64,000 nucleotides of DNA. It comes from Nocardia ignorata NBRC 108230 (GTDB lineage: Bacteria; Actinomycetota; Actinomycetes; Mycobacteriales; Mycobacteriaceae). Positions 21,036-31,443 of this stretch are shown here, in pieces. Where the stretch lies: the NCBI RefSeq assembly GCF_001612905.1, contig NZ_BDBI01000026.1:124001-188000 (forward strand). The letters are read 5' to 3'. The notes under the pieces were generated by a model that was given only the letters and a program-made list of their open reading frames with translations, was not told the origin of the DNA and searched no databases. The first letter of the stretch is position 1, and every line of letters starts with the position of its first letter. The position numbers and the translations under genes were made by a program.

Positions 21036-21416
21036 ATGGATTCGAGCCTGCGAGCAGCGATAGAGGAGTGGCACGCGAGTGTCGACTCCGGCGACCTCGC
21101 GCGGTCTGCGAGGGCCGTCGGAGATCCGGTGGTGGTTCTGGGTCCGAAGGGCGCGGGCTCGATCACGCCAGCGCAGTTCGCGGAGTGGGTCCAGCGTTCG
21201 GGAATCACCCTGGTCCCTCGGTCCTGGCACGCGGTCAGCAAGCATCTGGCGGTGGTGGAGCAGGACGCGACTTGGCCGGAGAGCACGGAGCCTATGCGAG
21301 TGGCCACGGTCTTCCGCGCCACAGGCGGGAAGGTCACCGCCGCGTTGCGGATGCCGGACCTCGACGCCGCCCTCGAACTGGCGCACATCTGCCGCGAGAT
21401 GGCGGCATCCGAGTGA
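21036..21416 (+). CDS. Conserved small protein, possibly NTF2/SnoaL-like fold
   Basis: A 126-residue soluble protein (MDSSLRAAIEEWHASVDSGDL at the start, then VVVLGPKGAGSITPAQFAEWVQ and a C-terminal helix ALELAHICREMAASE). The pattern of an N-terminal helix with a small beta-rich middle suggests an NTF2-like fold, but this is only a resemblance. No ribosome-binding site precedes the ATG, consistent with leaderless translation from the -10 box just upstream. Its stop overlaps the GTG of the following MarR gene, so the two are co-expressed. Confidence 0.65.
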   Translation: MDSSLRAAIEEWHASVDSGDLARSARAVGDPVVVLGPKGAGSITPAQFAEWVQRSGITLVPRSWHAVSKHLAVVEQDATWPESTEPMRVATVFRATGGKVTAALRMPDLDAALELAHICREMAASE

Positions 21417-21868
21417 ACGAACAGGGACCGGGGCAGGTTCTGTTCCACTTCGTCCGGCACTGGGCACGTCGGCCGGTTTCGGCGGACATCGAGGGTGATC
21501 AGGGGCGCATCGTGGTGGTGTGCGAGGCGGTCCATGCGCTCGGGCAGCGGGGAACCCGGGCGACGGTCACGGCGATCGGGGACGAGATCGGGATCGATCA
21601 GAGCGGCGCTTCTCGGTTGATCAAGAGCGCCGTATCAGCGGGCTATCTGGATATGACTACGTCCGCCGGCGATGGTCGACGACGCGAAGCATCGCTCACT
21701 CCTGCGGGCCGGTCCCTGCTGGAGCAGGCACACCGCTGGCAGGAGGCCGTCTTCGCTCAGCTGACGACAGGCTGGAGTGAGCAGAAGCGCCGCGACTTCC
21801 AGCACGCGATGACCGACCTGATGGACAGCTCGTACGCGGTGGAGGTCCGAGCCGTCGAACAAGGCTGA
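21413..21868 (+). CDS. MarR-family transcriptional regulator
   Basis: A 151-residue winged-helix protein. The recognition region reads TVTAIGDEIGIDQSGASRLIKSAVSAGYLD, followed by the beta-wing GDGRRREASLTPAGRSLLEQAH, the usual MarR layout, with helices for dimerisation at both ends. Translation starts at GTG 21413 within the GTGA overlap with the upstream gene. It probably binds the palindrome at 21010-21024 and represses its own operon. The ligand is unknown. Confidence 0.85.
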   Translation: MNEQGPGQVLFHFVRHWARRPVSADIEGDQGRIVVVCEAVHALGQRGTRATVTAIGDEIGIDQSGASRLIKSAVSAGYLDMTTSAGDGRRREASLTPAGRSLLEQAHRWQEAVFAQLTTGWSEQKRRDFQHAMTDLMDSSYAVEVRAVEQG

Positions 21869-21911
21869 CGGCGCCGATCATGTCGAACCGGTCGGCACCG
21901 TCAGCCGCGCG

Positions 21912-22709
21912 TCACTCTTCTTCGTCGTCGATATCGACCAGCAGGTCCGTCGCGGCGGCTTCGTCGATGACCCAGGTGGTGGATTCGATGCCGACCGCGC
22001 CCGCGGAGGGGACGTCGTCGGGGGAGGCACCGTTGACGGCGGCGGCTACCGCGGCGGCCTTGCCTTCACCGCTGACCACCAGCATCACGTGGCGGGAGCG
22101 ATGCACGGCGGGCAGGGTGAGGGAGACGCGGGTGGGTGGGGGCTTGGGGCAATCATGGACCGCCACAACGTAATCCGTCTGCTCGCGGACGGCGGGGGAG
22201 TGCGGGAAGATCGAGTCGATGTGTCCTTCGGGGCCCATGCCGAGCACCGTCAGGTCGATGTCACCGCGCTCGTCGAGTTCGGTGTGCAGCAGCTGGGCGT
22301 AGGCGGCCGCGGCTTCCTCGGGCGAACCGTACGGGCCGTCGGAGGCGGCCATCGGGAACACCTTCGCCGGATCGAGCGGGACGAAGTCGAGCAGCGCCTC
22401 GCGCGCCTGCAGCTCGTTGCGGTCCGGGTCGCCCGACGGGACGAAACGCTCGTCGCCCCAGTAGACGTACAGGTTGGACCAGTCGATGTCGCCGGGCGCC
22501 TGGCGGACCTTCTCGAGCAGGCGGATGCCGTCGCTGCCACCGGTGAGCGACACCGACGCGTTGCCGCGCTCGGCCTGTGCGGCGACGATCACGGCGACGA
22601 AACGTTCGGCGGCGGCGTCGGCGAGCAGTTCCTTGTCGTCGTGCACCTCGACGGTGTTGGCGGGGAATTCCTCGCCGAGCTCGTCGTGCAGTTCGATACG
22701 GTCACTCAT
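21912..22709 (-). CDS. pgl: 6-phosphogluconolactonase
   Basis: A 265-residue enzyme that hydrolyses 6-phosphogluconolactone to 6-phosphogluconate. Family signatures are VSLTGGSDGIRLL, YWGDERFVPSGDPDRN and LTVLGMGPEGHIDSIFP. The C-terminus is very acidic (DIDDEEE). It overlaps opcA by 8 bp and is the last gene of the tkt-tal-zwf-opcA-pgl operon. Confidence 0.95.
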   Translation of the reverse strand: MSDRIELHDELGEEFPANTVEVHDDKELLADAAAERFVAVIVAAQAERGNASVSLTGGSDGIRLLEKVRQAPGDIDWSNLYVYWGDERFVPSGDPDRNELQAREALLDFVPLDPAKVFPMAASDGPYGSPEEAAAAYAQLLHTELDERGDIDLTVLGMGPEGHIDSIFPHSPAVREQTDYVVAVHDCPKPPPTRVSLTLPAVHRSRHVMLVVSGEGKAAAVAAAVNGASPDDVPSAGAVGIESTTWVIDEAAATDLLVDIDDEEE

Positions 22710-23622
22710 AGGTCACCTTTGCGATTCCGGCGAGCGCCTCGGCGTAGATCTCGTCGGCGTCGAGCCGGCGCAGTTCCTCGGCGAGACAATCGCGAGTTTC
22801 CCGGCGCGCCAGCGCGATTCGCTGGTCGGGGGCACCGGTGCGGGTCAGCGTTGCCGTCCTGCCCAATTGCGGTCGAGCGATGGCGATCGAATCGGTGGCC
22901 CGGCGGATCTCCACCCGCAGCTCACCGGTCCTGCGGACGACCGGGCAGTCCAGCCGCGCGGCCAACCACCCCGCCAGCGTATCCAGCGCGGGCTCACTGG
23001 CCAGCCCGGACACGCTCACCGACAGCACCGGTTCGAACGGCGGCTCGTCCAGCGCGGCGGCGAGCAGCGCCCGCCAGTAGGTGATGCGGCTCCACGACAG
23101 GTCGGTGTCGCCGGGCGCGTAGGAGGCGCAGCGTTTGCCGAGCGCGGCCTGCGGGTCGGGCGCGAACGTGGCGTCGGTGATGCGCCGCTTGGCCAGCTTG
23201 CCCACCGAGTCCTGGGACGGAAAGTCCGGTGCCCCACGCGGCCACCACGCCACCACCGGGGTGTCGGGCAGCAGGAACGGCGTCACCACGCTGCTCTCGT
23301 GGTTCACCAGCGGACCCTGCAACCGCAGCACGATCACCTCGGCCGCCCCGGCGTCACCGCCCACCCGGATCTGGGCGTCGAGCCGGGTCTCGGCGTCGCG
23401 GTCGCCACGGGCGAGCACGATCACGCGACAGGGGTGTTCGCGGCTGGCGTCGTTGGCGGCGTCGATGGCGTCCTCGGCCTCGGACGAATCCAGGGTGCAC
23501 ACGACGAGGGTGAGCACTCGGCCCTGGGTGATGACACCGTTGGACTCGCGCAGCTGCACCATCCGCTTGGCGACCTCGACGGTGTTGGTGTCGGGCATGT
23601 CGACGATCACGGGCGCCGCCAT
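22702..23622 (-). CDS. opcA: Glucose-6-phosphate dehydrogenase assembly protein OpcA
   Basis: A 306-residue OpcA homologue (VIVDMPDTNTVEVAKRMVQL, VVAWWPRGAPDFPSQD and TDLSWSRITYWRALLAAALD are characteristic). In cyanobacteria and actinobacteria OpcA is needed for assembly and allosteric activation of glucose-6-phosphate dehydrogenase. It overlaps zwf by 16 bp and pgl by 8 bp, which fits stoichiometric coexpression. An in-frame ATG eight residues downstream is an alternative start. Confidence 0.93.
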   Translation of the reverse strand: MAAPVIVDMPDTNTVEVAKRMVQLRESNGVITQGRVLTLVVCTLDSSEAEDAIDAANDASREHPCRVIVLARGDRDAETRLDAQIRVGGDAGAAEVIVLRLQGPLVNHESSVVTPFLLPDTPVVAWWPRGAPDFPSQDSVGKLAKRRITDATFAPDPQAALGKRCASYAPGDTDLSWSRITYWRALLAAALDEPPFEPVLSVSVSGLASEPALDTLAGWLAARLDCPVVRRTGELRVEIRRATDSIAIARPQLGRTATLTRTGAPDQRIALARRETRDCLAEELRRLDADEIYAEALAGIAKVTYE

Positions 23623-25175
23623 TCGCGCCCGCTGCGCGCGAGCATCTCGTCGGCCGAGGTCGGCCCCCAGGTGCCTGCTTCATAGGGTTCGGGTTTGCCC
23701 TCGGCGGCCCAGTGCGCGATCACCGGATCGAGGATGCGCCAGGACAATTCGACCTCCGCGTTGACGGGGAACAGGGACGGCACGCCGAGTAGCACGTCCA
23801 GGATCAGGCGTTCGTAGGCCTCGGGGGAGGACTCGGTGAACGCCTCGCCGTAGCTGAAGTCCATGTTCACATCGCGCACCTCCATTCCCGAGCCAGGCAC
23901 CTTGGAACCGAAGCGCAGGGTGATGCCCTCGTCGGGCTGTACCCGGATGACCAGGGCGTTCTGGCCGAGCTCCTCGGTCATGGTCTGGTCGAAGGGTAGG
24001 TGCGGCGCGCGTTTGAACACCACCGCGATCTCGGTCACCCTGCGGCCCAGGCGTTTTCCGGTGCGCAGGTAGAACGGCACCCCGGCCCAGCGCCGGTTCT
24101 CCACGTGCAGGGTGATCGCGGCGTAGGTCTCGGTGCGCGACTGCGGGTCGAACCCCTCCTCCTGGTGCAGGCCGACCACGTGTTCGCTGCCCTGCCAGCC
24201 CTCGGTGTACTGGCCGCGCGCGGTGGTCTCGTCGAGTGGTTCGACGAGTTTGGTCGCCGAGAGCGCCTTGATCTTCTCGGTGGTGAGCTGCATCGGTTCG
24301 AAGGAGGTCGGTTCCTCCATGGCGGTCAGCGCCAGCAGTTGCAGCAGGTGGTTCTGGATGACGTCACGCGCGGCGCCGATGCCGTCGTAATAGCCCGCGC
24401 GCCCACCCAATCCGATGTCCTCGGCCATGGTGATCTGCACGCTGTCGACGAAATTGGCGTTCCAGATCGGCTCGTAGAGTTCGTTGGCGAAGCGCAACGC
24501 CAGAATGTTCTGCACCGTCTCCTTACCGAGATAGTGGTCGATGCGGAACACATGCTCCTCCGGGAACACCCGGTTGACCAGGGCGTTCAGCTCCTGGGCG
24601 CTGGCCAGATCGTGCCCGAAGGGCTTCTCGATCACCACCCGCCGCCACGGGGTGTAGCCCTCGGGGCGGGGGGCGGCCTTGGCCAGTTCGTGTTCGGAGA
24701 GCTGGTCGAGGACCACCGGGAACATATTCGGTGGAATCGACAGGTAGAAGGCGTAATTGCCGCCGGTGCCACGGGTGGCGTCGAGGTCTTTCAGGGTGGT
24801 GGCGAGGGTGGCGAAGGCGGTGTCGTCGTCGAAACTGCCCTGCACGAAACGCAACCCTTCGGCCAGGTGGTCCCAGACCTCCTGGCGGAACGGGGTGCGC
24901 GCGTGCTGTTTCACCGCGCTGAGCACCACCGCGGCGAAATCCTCGTCGGCGTAATTGCGCCGGGCGAAACCGACCAGGGCGAAACCAGGGGGCAACAGCC
25001 CCTGGTTCGCCAGGTCGTAGATGGCCGGCATCAGCTTCTTACGGGACAGATCTCCGGTGACACCGAAGATCACCATGCAGCAGGGCCCCGCGATGAAAGG
25101 CACCCGTTTGTCGCGTTCGTCGCGCAGCGGGTTGTGCCACAGCCCCGCCTTGTCCGTCGTTGCTGTGCCGGCCAT
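23607..25175 (-). CDS. zwf: Glucose-6-phosphate 1-dehydrogenase
   Basis: A 522-residue enzyme that catalyses the first, NADPH-producing step of the oxidative pentose phosphate route. The coenzyme-binding motif is VIFGVTGDLSRKKLMPAIYDL, and the substrate/active-site motif is RIDHYLGKETVQNILALRFAN. It lies 4 bp after tal and overlaps opcA, matching M. tuberculosis zwf2. Confidence 0.97.
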   Translation of the reverse strand: MAGTATTDKAGLWHNPLRDERDKRVPFIAGPCCMVIFGVTGDLSRKKLMPAIYDLANQGLLPPGFALVGFARRNYADEDFAAVVLSAVKQHARTPFRQEVWDHLAEGLRFVQGSFDDDTAFATLATTLKDLDATRGTGGNYAFYLSIPPNMFPVVLDQLSEHELAKAAPRPEGYTPWRRVVIEKPFGHDLASAQELNALVNRVFPEEHVFRIDHYLGKETVQNILALRFANELYEPIWNANFVDSVQITMAEDIGLGGRAGYYDGIGAARDVIQNHLLQLLALTAMEEPTSFEPMQLTTEKIKALSATKLVEPLDETTARGQYTEGWQGSEHVVGLHQEEGFDPQSRTETYAAITLHVENRRWAGVPFYLRTGKRLGRRVTEIAVVFKRAPHLPFDQTMTEELGQNALVIRVQPDEGITLRFGSKVPGSGMEVRDVNMDFSYGEAFTESSPEAYERLILDVLLGVPSLFPVNAEVELSWRILDPVIAHWAAEGKPEPYEAGTWGPTSADEMLARSGREWRRP

Positions 25176-25179
25176 CAGA

Positions 25180-26316
25180 TCAGTTGCCCCCTGCCGCCGC
25201 GGTGCGCAGTTCCTCGGTGGTGGCGTCGATCAGCTCACCCCAGGAGGCCTCGAACTTGTCGACACCCTCGCGCTCGAGCACCTCGAACACGTCGGCCAGG
25301 TCGATGCCCGCGGCCTCGAGGTCGCTGAACACCTGCGCGGCTTCGACGGCCTTGCCGCTGAGCGTGTCGCCCCGCACCTCGCCGTGGTCGGCGAAGGCCT
25401 GCAGCGTCTTCTCCGGCAGCGTGTTGACCGTGTTCGGGCCGACCAGCTCGGTGACGTACAGGGTGTCGGGGTAGTCCGGGTTCTTCACACCGGTGGAGGC
25501 CCACAGCGGCCGCTGCCGGTTGGCGCCCTGGGAGGCCAGGTGGTTGTAGGTGGAGGTGTGCGCCCCACCGTCGAACACGTCCTGGTACTCGGCGTAGGCC
25601 AGCCGGGCGTTGGCCACGCCCGCCTTGCCGCGCAGCGCGAGCGCTTCGGGGGTGCCGATCGCCTCGAGCCGCTTGTCGATCTCGGTGTCCACGCGGGAGA
25701 CGAAGAACGACGCGACCGAGTGGATCTTGGCCAGATCGTGGCCCGCGACCTTGGCCTGCCGCAGACCGTCGAGGTAGGCGCCCATCACCGCGCGGTAGCG
25801 CGGCACGGAGAAGATCAGCGTCACGTTCACGCTGATGCCCTCGGCGATCACCGAGGTGATGGCGGGCAGGCCCGCCTCGGTGGCCGGGATCTTGATGAAC
25901 AGATTCTTGCGGTCGACGATCTTCCACAGCTCGATCGCCTGGGCGACCGTCTTGTCGGCGTCGAAGGCGAAGCGCGGGTCGACCTCGATCGAGACCCGGC
26001 CGTCGACACCGCCCGTCGACTCGAACACCGGGGCGAGCACGTCGCAGGCGGCGCGCACGTCGTCGGTGGTGATGGTGCGGATCGCCGCATCGGCGTCGGC
26101 GCCTTGGGCCGCAAGGTCTTTCACCTGTGCGTCGTAGGCGTGACCGACGCTCAGCGCGGCCTGGAAGATGGACGGGTTCGTGGTGACACCGACGACGCCC
26201 CTGGTCGCGATCAGGTCGGCGAGGTTGCCGGACTTGATGCGGTCACGGGACAGATCGTCGAGCCACACCGAGACCCCCGCTGCCGCGAGTGCGGCGAGAT
26301 TCTCGTTCTGTGCCAT
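25180..26316 (-). CDS. tal: Transaldolase
   Basis: A 378-residue actinobacterial-type transaldolase, transferring a dihydroxyacetone unit in the non-oxidative pentose phosphate branch. GVVGVTTNPSIFQAAL near residue 42 is the first signature; the Schiff-base Lys is in NLFIKIPATEAGLPAI, and NVTLIFSVPRYRAVMGAYLDG is the second. The ATG has a ribosome site close to the tkt stop. It sits between tkt and zwf with 4-bp gaps. Confidence 0.97.
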   Translation of the reverse strand: MAQNENLAALAAAGVSVWLDDLSRDRIKSGNLADLIATRGVVGVTTNPSIFQAALSVGHAYDAQVKDLAAQGADADAAIRTITTDDVRAACDVLAPVFESTGGVDGRVSIEVDPRFAFDADKTVAQAIELWKIVDRKNLFIKIPATEAGLPAITSVIAEGISVNVTLIFSVPRYRAVMGAYLDGLRQAKVAGHDLAKIHSVASFFVSRVDTEIDKRLEAIGTPEALALRGKAGVANARLAYAEYQDVFDGGAHTSTYNHLASQGANRQRPLWASTGVKNPDYPDTLYVTELVGPNTVNTLPEKTLQAFADHGEVRGDTLSGKAVEAAQVFSDLEAAGIDLADVFEVLEREGVDKFEASWGELIDATTEELRTAAAGGN

Positions 26317-26320
26317 GGTT

Positions 26321-28462
<2,142 letters not shown>

Positions 28463-28735
28463 GACCGTGGTTCTCCTGACCTAGGTTTCGTCGACGGCGA
28501 GTAGATGGCAGCGGCGATGGTGTCGTACTGGACCGCACGCGGCCGGGGGTGCGTACCGATGTACAGGAATACCCTAGAGGTGCTGTTCCACCTGATCGGC
28601 GCGAACCCTGAGTGTGAGTCTAGTTGCCCATCCCGCGATCACGCCGGGGGTCGTCCCCGGGAATCGGCGCGGCGCGCGGCACGTCGTTCACCTGCGTGTC
28701 GGTACCGGTTCACCCGCAGACAGCGAGCGCAACTG
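28463..28735. other. Intergenic region between divergent tkt and ctaB (first part)
   Basis: The tkt-ctaB intergenic space is 418 bp. I see no convincing gene in it. On the minus strand TAGGGT (28576-28571) could be the -10 box for tkt. Short frames here lack start signals and look like background. The rest of the region holds the hairpin repeat at 28736-28789 and the ctaB promoter side. Confidence 0.5.
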
Positions 28736-28789
28736 GTCCCGGTCGCGGAGTCAAGCGCCGCGACCCGCGGCGCCAGCCGCCTGTGTCAC
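28736..28789 (+). repeat. Dispersed hairpin repeat, copy 1
   Basis: GTCCC is followed by an 8-bp stem-loop (GGTCGCGG 28741-28748 with CCGCGACC 28758-28765), then CGCGGCGCCAGCCGC (28766-28780) and CTGTGTCAC. A second copy at 61022-61076 has the same left flank, the same 18-nt ACCCGCGGCGCCAGCCGC and the same TGTCAC end, but a different stem sequence that still pairs perfectly. Copy 1 lies about 90 bp upstream of the ctaB start. Confidence 0.6.
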
Positions 28790-28880
28790 CGTCTACCATC
28801 GTCTGTAGTAGTGGCCGCGCCGCAGCCGCGCGCTGCTCGTTCCAATGCCGGATGCGAAGCACAGCGTGCGAGGAGAAACA

Positions 28881-29870
28881 GTGCGGATCGGTAACCAGCC
28901 GGGTAGTAGCGGTGCGCACGATTCCTCGACGGCTCTCGCCGATCGTCTGGCGGGCGACAGCGTGTTCGCCCGGGTCGTGCGTAAGCCGCTGGCCTACATC
29001 GCGCTCACCAAACCGCGAGTCATCGAGCTCCTGCTCGTCGCGACCATCCCGACCATGCTCCTGGCAGACCGGGGCAATGTCGACATCCGGCTGATCCTGG
29101 TCACCCTGTTCGGTGGCTGGATGGGCGCGGCCAGCGCCAACACCCTCAACTGTGTCGCCGACGCCGACATCGACAAGGTGATGAAGCGGACCGCGCGCCG
29201 CCCGCTGGCCCGCGACGCGGTGCCCACCTCGCACGCGCTGGTCTTCGGCCTGGCGCTCGGCGCGATCTCCTTCGCCTGGCTGTGGTGGCAGGCCAACCTG
29301 CTCAGCGGCGTGCTCGTGGTCGCGACCATCCTGTTCTACGTTTTCGTCTACACCAAGGGCCTCAAGCGCCGGACCTCGCAGAACGTGGTGTGGGGCGGCG
29401 CGGCCGGCTGTATGCCCGCCTTGGTCGGCTGGTCGGCGGTCACCGGGAACATCGGCTGGCCCGCGATCGTGCTGTTCGCGGTCATCTTCTTCTGGACGCC
29501 GCCGCACACCTGGGCGCTGGCCATGCGCTACAAGGAGGACTACCGCGCGGCGGGCGTGCCGATGCTGCCGGTGGTCGCCACCGAGCAGGTCGTCACCAAG
29601 CAGATCGTCATCTACACCTGGCTGACCGTGCTGGCCACCCTCGCCCTCGTCCCGGCGACCGGTGTCATCTACGCGGCCGTCGCGCTGGTCGCCGGTGCCT
29701 GGTTCCTGCTCATGGCGCACCAGCTGTACGCGGGAGTGCGCCGGGGTGAATCGGTGAAGCCGCTGCGACTGTTCCTGCAGTCCAACAACTATCTGGCCGT
29801 GGTGTTCTGCGGTCTGGCCGTGGACTCGGTGCTCGGCTGGACCACGCTGGGCAGCATCGTCGGTCTGTAG
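28881..29870 (+). CDS. ctaB: Protoheme IX farnesyltransferase (heme O synthase)
   Basis: A 329-residue polytopic UbiA-family prenyltransferase that adds farnesyl to heme b, giving heme O for cytochrome oxidase. The first Asp-rich motif is NCVADADIDKVMKRTARRPL and the second region is YKEDYRAAGVPMLPVV, with about eight or nine membrane helices. The GTG at 28881 is chosen because AGGAG at 28871-28875 lies 5 bp upstream; an in-frame ATG at 28845 would add 12 residues. Heme A synthase ctaA is encoded 1.6 kb further on. Confidence 0.95.
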   Translation: MRIGNQPGSSGAHDSSTALADRLAGDSVFARVVRKPLAYIALTKPRVIELLLVATIPTMLLADRGNVDIRLILVTLFGGWMGAASANTLNCVADADIDKVMKRTARRPLARDAVPTSHALVFGLALGAISFAWLWWQANLLSGVLVVATILFYVFVYTKGLKRRTSQNVVWGGAAGCMPALVGWSAVTGNIGWPAIVLFAVIFFWTPPHTWALAMRYKEDYRAAGVPMLPVVATEQVVTKQIVIYTWLTVLATLALVPATGVIYAAVALVAGAWFLLMAHQLYAGVRRGESVKPLRLFLQSNNYLAVVFCGLAVDSVLGWTTLGSIVGL

Positions 29871-29886
29871 CTTTCGCGCGCACTCG

Positions 29887-29924
29887 AACCGGCGGCCGGG
29901 CAGTGATTGCCCGGCCGCCGGTTT
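29887..29924. terminator. Strong bidirectional terminator between ctaB and qor
   Basis: A perfect 16-bp stem (29887-29902 with 29908-29923) and a 5-nt loop GTGAT, flanked by AA on the left and TTT on the right, so it is suitable for both convergent transcripts. It is one of the strongest hairpins in the window. Confidence 0.85.
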
Positions 29925-29929
29925 CGCGT

Positions 29930-30895
29930 CTACGGCAGCAGGACGATCGAACCGGTGGTCTTGCGCGCCGCGAGGTCGCGGTGGGCATCGGCCGCGTCGG
30001 CGAGCGGGTAGGTGGCGCCGATGCGCAGTTTCAGCGTGCCCGTCGCGATGGCGTCGAAGATATCGGTTGCGCGCCAGAGGAATTCGGCGCGGTCGCGGGT
30101 GTAGGCACCCAGCGACGGGCGCGTCAGCCACAGCGAACCGGCCGGATTGAGGCGCTGCGGATCGAACGGCGGTACCGGACCGCTGGCCGCGCCGAACAGG
30201 GCGAGGGTGCCGCGCACCCGGAGCGAGGCGAGGCTCGCTTCGAAGGTGCTCGCGCCGACGCCGTCGTAGACCGCCGCCACGCCCTGCCCGTCGGTGAGCT
30301 CGCGGACCCGGGCGGCGAGGTCGTCGTCGTAGCGCAGGACCTCGGCGGCACCCGCCTCGCGGGAGAGCTTCTCCTTGGCATCGGTCGAAACCGTGGTGAT
30401 GACGCGCGCGCCCTTGGCGGCGGCCAGCTGAGTGAGCAGCAGACCGACCCCGCCCGCGCCCGCGTGGACGAGGACCGGGTCGCCGGGTTCGGGGGTGAAG
30501 ATTGATTCGACCAGGTAGTGCGCGGTCATGCCCTGCAGCAGGGCCGCCGCCGCGACGGCCGGTTCCACGCCCTCGGGCACCTTCACGGCCACCGCCTCGT
30601 CGACGGCCACCTTCTCGGCGTAACTGCCCGGCGCGGCCGCCCACGCCACCCGGTCGCCGACGGCGAACTCGGTGACCTCGGCGCCGACCTCGGCGACCAC
30701 GCCGGTGCCCTCGGAGCCCGGGACATAGGGCGTGGCCTGCGGATACAACCCGGTGCGGAAGTAGATGTCGATGTAGTTGACACCCACACCCTCGGTGTCG
30801 ACCAGCAGTTGTTTCGGGCCGATTCGTGGGTCGTCCACCTCCACCGACCGCAGGACCTCGGGACCACCGTGCTCGGAAACCTGAATCGCGCGCAT
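29930..30895 (-). CDS. qor: NADPH:quinone reductase, zinc-independent MDR family
   Basis: A 321-residue medium-chain reductase of the quinone oxidoreductase branch. GVNYIDIYFRTGLYP, PGSEGTGVVAEVG, QGMTAHYLVE and the nucleotide-binding VLVHAGAGGVGLLLTQLA are all conserved; zinc-ligand cysteines are absent, as expected for QOR. It is equivalent in position to M. tuberculosis qor (Rv1454c). Convergent with ctaB. Confidence 0.93.
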   Translation of the reverse strand: MRAIQVSEHGGPEVLRSVEVDDPRIGPKQLLVDTEGVGVNYIDIYFRTGLYPQATPYVPGSEGTGVVAEVGAEVTEFAVGDRVAWAAAPGSYAEKVAVDEAVAVKVPEGVEPAVAAAALLQGMTAHYLVESIFTPEPGDPVLVHAGAGGVGLLLTQLAAAKGARVITTVSTDAKEKLSREAGAAEVLRYDDDLAARVRELTDGQGVAAVYDGVGASTFEASLASLRVRGTLALFGAASGPVPPFDPQRLNPAGSLWLTRPSLGAYTRDRAEFLWRATDIFDAIATGTLKLRIGATYPLADAADAHRDLAARKTTGSIVLLP

Positions 30896-30971
30896 GAGTC
30901 CCCTTTGTACACCCCGTGTTCGGTGTCACTCGGGGGTGGACGCGAAACTACCGACCGGTAAACTCTCGCCC

Positions 30972-31337
30972 ATGAGTACAACCGCCGCGCCCGAGGCCGT
31001 GAAGGTGCCCGCCGAGGTCGAGAAGTCCATCGCGAAGTTCGTCGCCGAGCACGGCGGTTCGGGCACGGCGGTGCTGCAGTACCTGGGCGAGCAGGGGGTG
31101 CGCATCACCCTCGTCGGCGAGGACGGCGTCCTCGGCGACCGTGTGGTGGCCGATCTGGCGACCGCCAAGGCCGTCGTCGAGCGCGTCGAGGGGCTCACCG
31201 AGACCGAAGAGTGGGACCGCGAGCTGGTCTCCAAGGTCACCCCGGCCAAGGGGCACTGGGCGAAGATGGCTGGCTGGGTCGCTCGCTCGACCAAGTTCCC
31301 CAAGGCCCGCAACGCGAACGTCTTCCCCGGAGCCTGA
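30972..31337 (+). CDS. Conserved actinobacterial protein of unknown function
   Basis: A 121-residue soluble protein (MSTTAAPEAVKVPAEVEKSI at the start, then FVAEHGGSGTAVLQYLGEQG, LVGEDGVLGDRVVADL and a basic C-terminal part KMAGWVARSTKFPKARNANV). It looks like a compact alpha/beta protein without membrane segments or Cys. I cannot assign a family. The ATG is 76 bp from the divergent qor start. A strong hairpin follows. Confidence 0.7.
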   Translation: MSTTAAPEAVKVPAEVEKSIAKFVAEHGGSGTAVLQYLGEQGVRITLVGEDGVLGDRVVADLATAKAVVERVEGLTETEEWDRELVSKVTPAKGHWAKMAGWVARSTKFPKARNANVFPGA

Positions 31338-31369
31338 TTCCTGGACCGCCGCGATCCAAGCTTTCAGCC

Positions 31370-31407
31370 GGTCGCCGCAGCACTCACGATGTGAGGCTGC
31401 GGCGACC
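31370..31407. terminator. Bidirectional terminator before ctaA
   Basis: GGTCGCCGCAGC (31370-31381) pairs with GCTGCGGCGACC (31396-31407), and the interior continues as CTCAC-GAT-GTGAG after a single bulged A, giving a 17-bp hairpin. It lies between convergent genes. Confidence 0.8.
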
Positions 31408-31443
31408 GCGTGCTTTCCGTACCCGGAAGTCGGGAGCCGGTGG

